Assembly (NCBI RefSeq): GCF_039555335.1
Contig: NC_092642.1
Span: 14,909,208-14,973,207, forward strand
Origin: Amphiura filiformis
Taxonomy: Eukaryota > Echinodermata > Ophiuroidea > Amphilepidida > Amphiuridae
Length of the DNA: 64,000 nucleotides
Direction: 5' to 3'
Below the pieces are notes generated by a model that made no database searches, was not told the DNA's origin, and saw only the letters and a program-made list of their open reading frames with translations. Below are positions 33,832-43,580 of this stretch, piece after piece; the first letter of the stretch is position 1; each line of letters opens with the position of its first letter. The translations under genes were made by a program, and so were the position numbers.

Positions 33832-35244
33832 CTAAGGCCTTGGTTGATGAGCAGTCATATGAAAATCCACAGAGTCAATTACACGTCTCAAATTCATCAC
33901 CAATTTGCCTAAACCGCGATTGTTCAAATGTACATAGTCATAGTATAAGTCTTCGCGTATGGCCCCTGATTCTGTCACAAAAGTTGGAATGTGATCAGCG
34001 AAAGTGACTCTTGTACTGTTCCTACAGTTATGCTCAAACATTCTATTAAGTTGGCGAATCACATCATTTGTGGTATTTTTCCACTCCACAGGGATGAGTC
34101 TTGGGAGGGCGCTGGATACAATGATGTGAGCAGAAGGAAACTTCTTAAGTGTTGCATCTATGAGAGTTCGGGCTTTGCGTTCACATTGGTGAGCTGATTC
34201 ACGGGTAGCATTATTGGTCCATGCTTGCAAGATGACATATTTCGGGTCATCATACTCACAATCTTCAACTAGTTTTTGTACATCACCAATTGAAGCGCCT
34301 GGTTTCGCGAACACTTGTGTAGTTCTTCCCCTGTAGAATCTCTGTCCATTTATTTTTCTGCACATTGAGTTGCTGAAGATGAGGATCTGTGGTTGAGGCT
34401 TATCATGTGTTGTTGAATGGGATGACTCATCTCTTGTCTTGGGCTGTTTCACTGGTTTGTGTTGTCTTGTAGATGTCTGAGGTTTCTGCAGTTGTTTATC
34501 AGGGGTTAACAAAGAGATGCTTGGGGCAGAAGGGACAGCAGGGACAGCATCATTGGATTCAAGTTCATCTGCAAGTTTGTTGAATTTGTTAGCGACTCCA
34601 ATGGTTGGAGGGGTAGGACTAGTAGGTAATGGTTTAGCAGGAGTTTTTGCGGTTTGGAAGGCAGCAGACTGTGCTTCCAAACTTGTTAGTTTTCCTTCTA
34701 ACATACAGTTACGATCACTCAGATCTTTATAAGATGTTGCCAAGTGCGTATAGTTATTACGTAGATCTTGGAATTCAGCAAGTTGGCGTTTATAATCTTC
34801 TAGATTGGCTTTCAAAGATCTGATAGTGTCCTTAAGTTTGGGGGTCTCATCCAATTGGGCATAGGTCTCTGTATGTGCTTCACACATTGAGGGACGATTT
34901 GTTGTAGGTTTCCTGTGCATAGGGGTTGACGTGGTAGGCAGAGGACATGATGGCTCATCTGCATCAAATGATACAGATAGATCTTGTGCACTTGATTGTT
35001 CCAAAGTTTTGGGTTCAATTTGAGTTGATAGTCTCTGTTTAATTGCATTAAGATTTGTGTCCACCCATATCTCATGTAGACTCCCTTGTATATGAAGGAC
35101 TGAGGTAGTGCTGTAGCTGGTAATAGTTATCATAGCAGGGATATCATCATCATGGGTCATGTTGCATTTATATATCTGGCCATTGCTTCCTTTCGGTGTT
35201 GGGTCACCATACAGAGTTGTGAGCTCTGATGCTACATCAGTCAT
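33832..35244 (-). CDS. LINE ORF1: coiled-coil plus SGNH-hydrolase-like protein
   Basis: 470 residues and intact. Residues about 130-195 (LKDTIRSLKANLEDYKRQLA onward) have coiled-coil spacing. Residues about 285-460 form an SGNH/GDSL-esterase-like domain: strand ILIFSNSM with a Ser at 293 where GDS-type enzymes have the nucleophile, VILQAWTNNAT with Asn 344/345, SAHIIVSSALPR, and YYDYVHLNNRG with Asp 436 and His 439 spaced as the catalytic D-x-x-H. Esterase-type ORF1 proteins are known in CR1-group LINEs and probably bind RNA or membranes. Here block I reads SNS rather than GDS. No zinc knuckle was seen. Its role beside ORF2 is inferred from the family. Confidence 0.88.
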   Translation of the reverse strand: MTDVASELTTLYGDPTPKGSNGQIYKCNMTHDDDIPAMITITSYSTTSVLHIQGSLHEIWVDTNLNAIKQRLSTQIEPKTLEQSSAQDLSVSFDADEPSCPLPTTSTPMHRKPTTNRPSMCEAHTETYAQLDETPKLKDTIRSLKANLEDYKRQLAEFQDLRNNYTHLATSYKDLSDRNCMLEGKLTSLEAQSAAFQTAKTPAKPLPTSPTPPTIGVANKFNKLADELESNDAVPAVPSAPSISLLTPDKQLQKPQTSTRQHKPVKQPKTRDESSHSTTHDKPQPQILIFSNSMCRKINGQRFYRGRTTQVFAKPGASIGDVQKLVEDCEYDDPKYVILQAWTNNATRESAHQCERKARTLIDATLKKFPSAHIIVSSALPRLIPVEWKNTTNDVIRQLNRMFEHNCRNSTRVTFADHIPTFVTESGAIREDLYYDYVHLNNRGLGKLVMNLRRVIDSVDFHMTAHQPRP

Positions 35245-35358
35245 TCACCAGTATCACACCGCTGATGACGGAGTATGGTTACTCTGAAATTATTCGGACA
35301 AAAACGTGAGTGTTGTTGACTTGTTTTAAACTTTTCTTTGATGTCTACTACCAACACG

Positions 35359-35365
35359 TATAAAT
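35359..35365 (+). promoter_or_regulatory. TATA-like box of the duplicated C1q 5' exon
   Basis: CGTATAAATC lies about 30 bases before the block homologous to the 6.0 kb exon. It sits just outside the LINE 5' end on the opposite strand, so the two would be divergently oriented. Confidence 0.4.
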
Positions 35366-35389
35366 CTCTACACTCTCAATTTTAATATC

Positions 35390-35966
35390 GTCTCAGTCTC
35401 ACAACAGTCTTGTCATCTGTCCTGTCATCTCAGCCTTACAACAAACTGCTGTTGCAATCAACTGTTCTTCTGTGAAAGACTCAGCATATTGTGGTAAGTT
35501 GACGTGTTGTTTTGTTCTTTTTAACTTTATGGATTGAAATTTTGCCATTTTTTCACTAATCCAATGTCTCGTATGTCAAGCTAAAAGTTTTAGCCCTTGA
35601 CGGTCACTGTTGTTCTGCGGAGATTTATCATTTTTAACAGTACTTTACATCAGGTCTACTTTAGTACTAAAGTATTTTAGTATGTATTTGTTCCTGAAAT
35701 TTCCGTTGGCCTATACGGTTCGTAAGTTATTGCCTAAAAAGCACTCTATAAAACAGTATGTTGACTTAAGGACTGCAAGACCTGAAAATACATTATTGAA
35801 ATATCTTTAAAACATTAACTGGGAATCCAGTTACATATGCCAATTAAATTAATAATATGATGTTGTCTTAAAGCTATGTAAACAGGGTGGTTCAGAAAAT
35901 ATGAAAAAAATGAATCGCTCATTAGAATAACATTATTGCTATGCATGTGGCATTCATATAATATAC
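35390..35966 (+). repeat. Duplicated 5' exon and intron start of the C1q-domain gene
   Basis: Homologous to 6040-6453 in the same orientation. Shared parts are the exon (CTGTTGCAATCAACTG, GTGAAAGACTCAG) with its donor (GTG then GTAAGTT; exon end 35493) and intron landmarks TTTCCGTTGGCCTAT, AGTATGTTGACTTAA and AATAACATTATTGCTATGCA. No C1q coding exon follows on this strand before 42 kb. It is therefore an orphan first exon or the start of an unrecognised transcript. Homology stops at 35966, where ACGAGGGTTGGTCAATA begins, a mariner-like end word. Confidence 0.8.
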
Positions 35967-36742
35967 GAGGGTTGGTCAATAATATCCCGCAACTATAATT
36001 TATCTCCGCTCGTGCATGACTTGTCTTTCAAAACACATAACAATTAGTATTAGAGTATCTTTAATTACGCGATCTCATTTGCATAAAGTCATTGCTATAT
36101 GTACACTGACATGTCAACATTGACGGGAAATTTGAATTGTAGTTGAGGAACGAGTAATAAAAATAAGCAGAAGTAAGGACCAAAGCAGTTTACAAGCCTT
36201 ATTTTTAGTATGAGGTAATCTGAGTTTATTCAATTGATAATTGTGAAAGAAGAAATGTATCCGTTAACAGATGAGGAAAGGGACCGTCTTTGAACTTCAC
36301 CTAAATAGGGCTTAACGACAAACAAAAATGGTGTGAAAATCGTGAGAAAAGAGCCCGCAAGGTTGAAGCAAGAATCCAAATTATCTTCAAAATGAAACAA
36401 AAACAAATATGATTATTGGTATGGTATGAGAGATCATTGTCAGAACAATAGAAATTGTTGCAATAAAAATAGAAATATGCGCATGGGTTGATGGTATGTA
36501 TGATTAAAAGTACCAAAAATGTGTGGAAAAAAAAGAAAAATTCATCAAAAAAGCGCTAAAAATATGACTAATACAAGGTTTGTGGAACAGTAGCTGTGTG
36601 AGTGAATTGCTATACTAAGTCTTATGCTGAAATTAGACATACCTTTCGAAATTCAAATTAACTGTGCGATATGTTGCTCTGATAGGGTACGAATAATAGA
36701 AACAAGGGTGCGGGAAAAATTTTGAATTTGTAAAAAATTGTA
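35967..36742. other. Unassigned sequence starting with a mariner-like end
   Basis: TACGAGGGTTGGTCAATAAT resembles mariner terminal sequence and coincides exactly with the loss of homology to 6453. A matching inverted end was not found. No ORF of note. Confidence 0.35.
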
Positions 36743-37667
36743 TTGAGGTTTTTAGAAGCAATGAAATCTAGGATGACGTCTTTGTCAGATGTGCAGACTT
36801 GGCTACTCCTGAAGAGGTATAATGCTGCTGACATTTATTGTCATAATAAATGTTTTAAACAATATGTTACTTTATCAAATCAGGAAGAAAATGATGCAAG
36901 TCAAAATTCCCAACCTAACTCTAAACGTAATTCGTTCATGGAAGCTTTGTCTTTGCCAAAATGAGAGACATGAATGTTGTTAAGGGATCTGGAATGAGCG
37001 TTTTGAGCGTTTCGACAGTATTTTTTGTAGGAGCACATCAGACATATCGAATTGCATTCGGAATACGAATAATGTCTTTCTGATATCAAATAATTTTCAT
37101 TTTTTGAAATTCACAATATAATACAAATTTTATGACAAGTTATTAAAATTTGATATTTTTCACATTTTTTATATATAACAATCAATGAAAATTTTGACTT
37201 TTCATATTGAAGATATGGGGTTTTTTTTTTTATTAATACCATAATTTTTTTGTTGTTTTGGGAAAATAAATCCTTATCTTCAATACGAAAGGTCAAAATT
37301 TTCAATTGATCCTCGGCTTTTCCTCCCACCTACATACACTTTAAGTATAAATCATCAGATTTATAAAGTTTACTTCGAGTACTGTTAAATATCAAAAATA
37401 TCAATTTTTAATCATTTGCCATAAAATGTGTATTACATTGTAAATTTCAAAAAATCAAAATTATTTGATATAGTCTGATGTGCTCTAATGTCCCACAATA
37501 AATACTGTCCAAACGTTCATACCCACACCCCCTAAGTCGTGTGGGGAAATTCTCAGAGACGCATTTAAGCAAGTTGATACATTTTGTGATGGTCATGAAT
37601 TGAAAGAATCATGGGGGACCATACAAATGCCAGATCAGTTGCTCACTTTCTTTGCATCATTCTCGGG
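36743..37667 (+). pseudogene. Coding remnant interrupted by a TTAA MITE
   Basis: The left part (36743-36964) encodes SLSDVQTWLLLKRYNAADIY then CHNKCFKQYV, a His/Cys pattern seen in several transposon-related proteins. One base out of frame, KMRDMNVV leads to the MITE at 36984. On the other side (37536-37667) a clean frame encodes SCGEILRDAFKQV, CDGHELKESWGTIQMP and DQLLTFFASFSG, then stops. Without the MITE and one TTAA, the frame carries from KMRDMNVV straight into KSCGEIL. That supports one former coding sequence. A one-base shift remains upstream at 36955-36965. The family is not recognised; a transposon-derived or multicopy host gene is likely. Confidence 0.6.
36984..37531. mobile_element. 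TTAA-flanked palindromic MITE, copy A
   Basis: 548 bp. Starts GGGATCTGGAATGAGCGTTT and ends with the reverse complement (AAACGTTCATACCC). Flanked by TTAA (36980-36983) and CTAA (37532-37535), the second probably a mutated TTAA. It lacks GTGGGACATGAG of copy B near the left end and some central sequence. It is inserted in a coding frame. Confidence 0.9.
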
Positions 37668-37670
37668 ATA

Positions 37671-38009
37671 AAGATGATGATGATGATGATGATGATGAGC
37701 ATCATATCGCACAGTTAATGTAAATATGTTTGGTTTGGCTGCTAGGCCCTGGACGGAGAACGACGGTGCTGCGCGTGGCTGGCATGTGGTGGGCTTCAGG
37801 ACCCTCATCTACCTGAGGTTCTTCTGGTGGTATGGGGACTTTCGTGTATCTATGTGCCCGTTATAACTAGCATTAGTGTTATGGTACTTGAATGTTCAGT
37901 CAAGTCCAAGAACCTTTTATAAACATCATCATCTTTGAGTTCAGCTACCCCTTGTACACGTTTTTTACCAGTTTCACCACTCTTCGACTTCAGAAAACCG
38001 TGCTATCAC
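37671..38009. other. GAT microsatellite and unassigned sequence
   Basis: GAT units at about 37671-37697 directly follow the stop of the interrupted coding remnant. The region to 38009 is GC-richer but shows no gene I can name. Confidence 0.5.
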
Positions 38010-38270
38010 ATTCATTTAATCAAACAGTCTTGATTTAGCGAAGTTACACACCTTAATTGCTCTTCTAGATCAAATAATTACTGAGATATTATCACTTCGG
38101 TTGTAATATGCGGACATCTTAAATTTGTGGATGTACGCCCTCGACATCAGGCAACCATGACACCCTCTTCATGCAACTAAACAGTCTTGATTTAGTAGGG
38201 ATATAGACCTCAATGACCCTTGTAGGTCAAGCAGATTCCGAAATATTGTCATTTCATCGGGCTAATACAG
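38010..38270. repeat. Diverged tandem repeat related to 41395-41790
   Basis: Two units of about 150-165 bp share AACAGTCTTGATTTAG and GACCTCAATGACCC-type words. In reverse complement they resemble the GGGTCATTGAGGTGTCTA units at 41395-41790. Confidence 0.6.
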
Positions 38271-38277
38271 GGTGAGT

Positions 38278-38502
38278 CAAAAAAAGTGCAATAGAGAAAA
38301 GAATCCATTTTATTTAAGAACCGAGTTGAACTTTTTAGGTTTTAAAATATTTCATATATGGTATATTCATCAGTAACCTTGTAAAAGTAAAAATAAGGAA
38401 ATAGCATTTACCGTTTTGTTTTTATGACACATTTTATAGCGCTACCCAATTTTAATGTTTGTCCAAGAGACATCTCAAATTTGAATGTCAGCCCACCCTG
38501 TG
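38278..38502. mobile_element. Short mariner-type MITE
   Basis: CAGGGTGAGTC at the left and GCCCACCCTGTG at the right are imperfect inverted repeats with TA on both outer sides (38276-38277, 38503-38504). The length of 225 bp and the ACAGGGTG ends are typical of non-autonomous mariner relatives. Confidence 0.65.
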
Positions 38503-38597
38503 TAAGGTAGATTTGGAACACCAACTATTTTCTTAACCTCATTGGCATTAAAATAAAATGGAGCACCCAAAGTGTTATTGCCCTTGGTCTTGTTTAA

Positions 38598-39266
38598 GGG
38601 ATCTGGAATGAGCGTTTTGAGCGTTTCGACAGTATTTTTTGTGGGACATGAGAGCACATCAGACATATCGAATTGCATTCTGAATACGAAGAATGTCTTT
38701 CTGATATCAAATAATTTTCATGTTTTGAAATTCACGGTACAATACAAATTTTATGACAAATTATAAAAATTTGATATTTTTCACATTTTGATATATAACA
38801 GTCCTCGAAGTAAATTTTATAAATCTAATGACATATTCTTAAAGTGTATGTAGCTGGGAGGAATAGCCGACGATCAATTGAAAATTTTGACCTTTGATAT
38901 TGAAGATATGGATTTTTTTCCCAAAAAGACCTAATTTTTTGGTGTTTTGGGGAAAAAATCCATATCTTCAATACGAGAGGTCAAAATTTTCAATTGATCG
39001 TCGGCTTTTCATCCGACCTACTTACTTAGTACTTATGCTTTAAGTATAAATCATCAGATTTATAAAGTTTACTTCGAGTACTGTTAAATATCAAAAATAT
39101 CAATTTTTAATCATTTGCCATAAAATGTGTATTACATTGCGAATTTCAAAAAATCAAAACTATTTTTTATCAGAATGACATTCTTCGTTTTCAGAATGTA
39201 ATTCGATATGTCTGATGTGCCTAATGTCCCACAATAAATACTGTCCAAACGTTCATACCCCAGCCC
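38598..39266. mobile_element. TTAA-flanked palindromic MITE, copy B (most complete)
   Basis: 669 bp with exact TTAA on both sides (38594-38597, 39267-39270). Nearly every segment has an inverted partner across a centre near 38932: GACATATCGAATTGCATTC, CGACGATCAATTGAAAATTT and AATCCATATCTTCAATACGA-type words. A transcript or single strand could form one hairpin of about 330 bp. TTAA targets are typical of piggyBac-type transposition, but the ends here read GGG...CCC instead of CCC...GGG. No transposase is encoded. Confidence 0.93.
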
Positions 39267-39594
39267 TTAAGGAGAAGAAACATTATTTGTTGTTATTTTC
39301 ATTTTCTTATGTTTATTCTCTATCAAAAAGAAACTCATTTGTAGGCGGGTTTTTCAAATGTCAAAATGAAATGCGCGCAAATTGAAGTGGAGTGAATTTC
39401 AAAATATCCAAAAAGTTGGACATATGATGCCGGATCAGTGACGTGACCAGTTTAATGGCGGAACCCATTCACTGCCCTTTGTTCGAAACAATGGTACCAT
39501 TTTTATGAATAGCCTGTCGCAACTTCTATTCGGCATCAAAGGAACAAAAGATTATATGATCTATTGCGACTCTATTTCTATTTAAAAGCTCTTT

Positions 39595-39873
39595 GGGAAC
39601 TACCAATTTGCGTGGGTTGACCGGCTTGATTGCGTGCAGTTGCAACAGCAGATTGACCACTGGACGATGTATTGGTATATAAGATAAGCGTTGTGTCAGT
39701 GTTGACAAAAGCGCTGAAAGCAAAGAAGTAGCTTCCTGATGACGAGCACGTCAAGGTAGTAGTCTAATGAAGCGGTTTCCTTGATTGGTATTTATATGTT
39801 GGAGCTTTATCGGCTCATCATTCCCTGTTGCTGTTTGCGAGTCTGTTTTATAAGCAGCAAATGCAGTAGCCAT
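39595..39873 (-). pseudogene. Truncated, frameshifted C1q-domain copy
   Basis: On the - strand the acceptor CTGCAG and ATG (39873-39871) are kept. The first residues match the 8.95 kb gene: MATAFAAYKTDSQTATGNDE then PIKLQHINTNQGNRF. Next, ATTAGACTACTACC replaces AAGACTACTGCC, which adds two bases and brings an early stop. Downstream bases still match to GGTAGTTCC, where homology ends at 39595 and the last third of the domain is missing. The copy cannot make a C1q domain. It is part of the larger inverted duplication. Confidence 0.92.
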
Positions 39874-41178
39874 TTTTGTTGTCTGCAGGAAAAAGAAAAC
39901 AAGTCAGAAAATAAACACAATCATGTATGACAATGGCGTGCGCAAATGGGGGAGGCACGTGCCCCTCCCACTTTTGTCAAAAAGTTGGGGGAATGCACCC
40001 AACCGGGGGAATTGAGGAATTAGCTATTATGGCGAGCGAAACGAGCCGAAATTTTTAAACAGTTGCAGAGGAATCGAGACCCGTGCCCCCGACTTTGGAA
40101 AACCTGCGCACGCCATTGATGTATGGCAGTGGGCGTATACATGTATATCATGGAACACGCACATCGCCATCATCCATATATCTTCGTGTCAGAAATTGCC
40201 ATGATAGTAGAGCGAATCTACTAGTGTACTATCACACCCCAACGGATTTAGACAAGTAACATACCGTATTGCTTAATAACATAGATAAACGTTTGGAATC
40301 ATTTGTCATAGTTTTGTGTTTACGTGATAAACCAATGACGATGTCAAAATTTAGTAAATCTCGGCCGCCCCCCTCTGCATTTTGTTTTATTCTTACACCG
40401 GTTGGTGTTATTCTTAAACCTGATGTAAACGCTAGACATGCTAGAGGAACAACACCGTATTTAGTGTTACATTCGCTACGCTCATGTTTTTGCACTGACA
40501 CCCGTTGGTGTTGACCTCACAACAAAGTATCACCAAATGCTGAAAACCAGCTCAGTGATGCACATGTAACAACGGCGTTTTGCAGTGTATACCAACAAAC
40601 AGGGAATCCCCCCCCCCAGTAACTCAGATTAGACTGTTCCTGTTCATGTCCATAGGCCCTACTTTTGTTTTTATAAAGTCTACATATTAAAATAATGATA
40701 TTACCGAATTCAGAATATTTGAATAATTTGTGTCAATTATTTACGGAAAACGTGAATGTGGCGTCATAAAGCAAAATGCTTGCATTGCATTTTCATCTTA
40801 GGCAAACTGTAAAATTGATCGTCAGTGAGTAACAGGACCACAATTATAGTTGAGCTAATTTTGAGCGAAAAGGAATGTTTTTAGGGAAAAGTTTGAATGT
40901 AGTTGACACTAATTTGTAAGGGTTTACCTGTTTTACTAAGTCATTCTCTGCGGTATAAAGCAAATCTGTAAAAGGTTCTTTTAATAAAAACTTTCTTCTT
41001 TTAGGTTATGCGTCTTGAACTCGCCACCCAAAAAAGGTGGCGATGTTACATTTTCCCAAATTCGACCCAAATTAAATGATTATATCTCTGCCAAGCAAGA
41101 AGTTATTGTCATGCTTGCGGTCTCATTTTATTGCTAAATAAAATGCACTTTCAACCCTGTAAAAAGAATTCAGTTTGC
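39595..41178 (-). repeat. Inverted-duplication arm (partner 7684-9227)
   Basis: Reverse complement of 7684-9227, about 1.58 kb, including intron, acceptor and part of the C1q exon. It keeps about 30 bp (GCAGAGAATGACTTAGT...) absent from the other arm near 7920, so the 7.7 kb arm had the deletion. The C-run at 40610-40617 and the CCGGTGTTA block are shared. Confidence 0.9.
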
Positions 41179-41394
41179 CATTTTAATACTTACTAGTCCT
41201 GGCCCTGTCCTACAGACCCGTATACATTTTTCAAAGAGGAAAGTTTGAAAGTTGATTCGAGTAGGGCATGCATAGGTCTTCCAAATTCTACTAGGTAGAA
41301 AATTCCAAACCCGGGCAAACTCTGTATATGGCCATTTTTCAAAATGCCTGCCAAAATGTACAGGTAAAATGACAATAACTCTGAAAATACTTGA

Positions 41395-41790
41395 CCTAGA
41401 GGGGTGATTGAGGTGTCTATCCCCACTAAATCAAAGCTGTGTGATTGAGTTTAATGGGAATTTCATGGATGTCTGAGGTCCAGGACACCTGAAATCCAAG
41501 ATGGCCGCCCGTAGCAACCATAATCATCATATTAGCCAGATGAAATGACAACAATTTCGAATCTACCTGACCTACAAGGATCATTGAGGTGTCTATCCCC
41601 ACTAAATCCATGCTGGCTGAGTGAATGAAGGGGTTTCATGGATGTCTGAGGTCTAGGACACCTGAAATCCAAGATGGCTGCCCGTAGCAACCACAAATCG
41701 TCATATTAGCCAGGTGAAATGACAATAATTCGGAATCTGTCTGACCTACAAGGGTCATTGAGGTGTCTACCCCCACTAAATCAAGGCTGA
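41395..41790. repeat. Tandem repeat, unit about 175 bp, 2.3 copies
   Basis: GAGGTGTCTATCCCCACTAA recurs at about 41409, 41586 and 41760. Each unit also has TTTCATGGATGTCTGAGGTC and AATCCAAGATGGC-GCCCGTA. It is cut at the right by a partial TTAA MITE. Confidence 0.9.
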
Positions 41791-41794
41791 CTGA

Positions 41795-42083
41795 GTATCT
41801 TCAATACGAAAGGTCAAAATTTTCAATTGATCGTCGGCTTTTCATCCCACCTACATACACTCTAAGTATAAATCATCAGATTTATAAAGTTTACTTCAAG
41901 TACTGTTAAATATCAAAATTTTTTAATGATTTGCCATAAAATGTGCATTAAATTGCGAATTTCAAAAAATCAAAATTATTTGATATCAGAATGACATTCT
42001 TCGTATTCAGAATGCAATTCGATATGTCTGATGTGTTCTAATGTCCCAAAATAAATACTGTCCAAACGTTCATACCCCAGCCC
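41795..42083. mobile_element. TTAA palindromic MITE, copy C (right half only)
   Basis: Matches the right half of copy B from TATCTTCAATACGAAAGG to CATACCCCAGCCC and is followed by TTAA (42084-42087). The left half is absent, so the copy is truncated at its centre against the tandem repeat. The flanking LINE frame begins directly at the TTAA. Confidence 0.88.
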
Positions 42084-42090
42084 TTAAATG

Positions 42091-42833
42091 TAAACAAATT
42101 GTTTCCTAATAGTGATAAGACCAATGTTATGCTCATTGGTAGTGAGCCTAAGTTACGTAATGATAAATGCTCTGCTTTTTCAGTTTCCATTGATGATTGT
42201 CAACTTGTAAGAGTTCATAGTGCCAAATGTCTTGGTGTAAAGATGGATTCTAAATTACTTTGGCACGATCATGTTAATTCAGTTATACAGAAATTATTTT
42301 CTCTTTTCTAAATAGGACTCTTGAGACGTCTAAAAACATTTCTTGATGTTCGCACTCTTAATGTTTTATATAAGGCTCTTATCCAACCGCAGTTCGACTA
42401 TTGCAGTGTAGTTTGGTTTGGTCGCTTCAATGAAGATGTACGTAAATTATGTGTTTTACAAAATCGATGTGCTAGAATAATATTGCGTGCCAACTACCTT
42501 ACGTCTTCTGATATAATGTTTCCTATATTAGGATGGGAATCACTTCCAAATCGTGCAATATATTTCAAATCACTGTTAATGTTTAAATGTCTTAACGATA
42601 TATCACCACAGTACCTTATGAACAGGTTTTCTTATGTACATGAAAAACATAATGTGAACACCAGACAAGCTGCGTCCAATTTATTGGCTCTACCGCCTTG
42701 CACAAATGGTTATGACACTGGGTACTTTAAATCATCCTTTTCATACAGTGGGGTTGAGGTTTGGAATAAACTGAGTAATGATGTAAGAAGTTCTATAAAT
42801 GTGCAGACTTTCAAGCAAAGATTCAAGTCTTAA
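42091..42833 (+). pseudogene. LINE reverse-transcriptase C-terminal fragment
   Basis: Begins right after a MITE end with NKLFPNSDKTNVMLIGSEPK, the region following the catalytic YADD in CR1/Jockey-group enzymes. It continues with SAKCLGVKMDSKLLWHDHVN. A frameshift and stop near 42310 lead into MRRLKTFLDVRTLNVLYKAL, IQPQFDYCSVVWFG, LQNRCARIILRANY and VEVWNKLSNDVRSS to the natural stop at 42833. The second frame is clean for 170 codons, so decay is modest. The catalytic parts are lost upstream of the MITE. A 3' UTR of about 210 bp ends in AAAT units near 43040-43075. Confidence 0.92.
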
Positions 42834-43078
42834 AAAAATTGAGCATGTACTTGTTAATGATGTATTTCTATTCTACTTTGAAAATTGTATATATTTCTGT
42901 ATTTTAATTTTGTATCTAATAGTTGTATATTTTATATAAATTGCATGTTGAAAATTGTTGCCTTTTAATGTTATGTAAATGTATTGCAGGGCCCCATGTA
43001 AGACCAGCTATTGGCTGAATTGGGCTACCCTGGATAAATATGAATAAATAAAATAAATAAATAAATAAATAAATAACA
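42834..43078 (+). mobile_element. LINE 3' UTR with AAAT tail
   Basis: T-rich 3' sequence ending GGATAAATATGAATAAATAA with six to eight AAAT units, continuous with the LINE fragment upstream. Confidence 0.75.
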
Positions 43079-43119
43079 TTTGAAATTTTGCAAATTGAGT
43101 TGGAGTTCGGGCCCATTTT

Positions 43120-43580
43120 GCTGAATGATGCACCAAAATGGCTTCAATTGGACCTTCATTTTTCAAAATTTCACAACTTCTGAGGGGGAACACCCCCGGG
43201 GAACACCCCACTCAAATACCCCCCTGCGTATGGCTCAGTGTGCGTTTTCGCTATTGTATTAGATGCATGTTTTAAGCAATAACTTAATAATTAGGCCTAC
43301 AGTAATAGTAAATAATGTCACCTTTTCTAACTAAAATTGTATACAATGATAGTGTCAAAATGCCCACCAACTGGCTTCAATTGGGCCTTTATTTTGCAAA
43401 ATTTATAAAGCAATAATTTATACAATAACAGTGAAAACTTGTCCATGAATGTCTTCATTTGGGCCGTCATTTCACAAAATTTTACACAATAATAGTGCCA
43501 AAATGGTCTACCAAATTGCTTCAATTAGGTCTTCATTTTGTAAAAGTTTCTCACTTCTGAGGGGGGCACCCCCTGCGTCG
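43120..43580. repeat. Diverged repeat with TTCAATTGGGCCTTCATTTT units
   Basis: Four imperfect units of CAAAATGGCTTCAATTGGAC-type sequence (near 43135, 43370, 43450, 43515), bounded by CTTCTGAGGGGG-CACCCCC phrases. No coding content. Confidence 0.7.

Larger units (their letters stand above)
30150..35330 (-). mobile_element. Near full-length CR1-group LINE
   Basis: A - strand non-LTR retrotransposon with two uninterrupted ORFs, ORF1 (35244-33832) and ORF2 (33781-30365), separated by 50 bases. The 3' UTR is about 215 bp and ends near 30150 with TTGAAATAAAGTC, which holds an AATAAA-like signal, and a TATATATA tail. The 5' limit is not sharp: about 90 bases lie between the ORF1 start and sequence related to the C1q gene promoter. 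No target-site duplication was found by eye. Two open ORFs in a window full of worn copies point to recent insertion and possible activity. Confidence 0.9.

Noticed and set aside
40232..40514. Overlapping short proteins near 40.3 kb
   Set aside because: They fall in the inverted copy of the C1q intron block and are not conserved as frames in the other copy.
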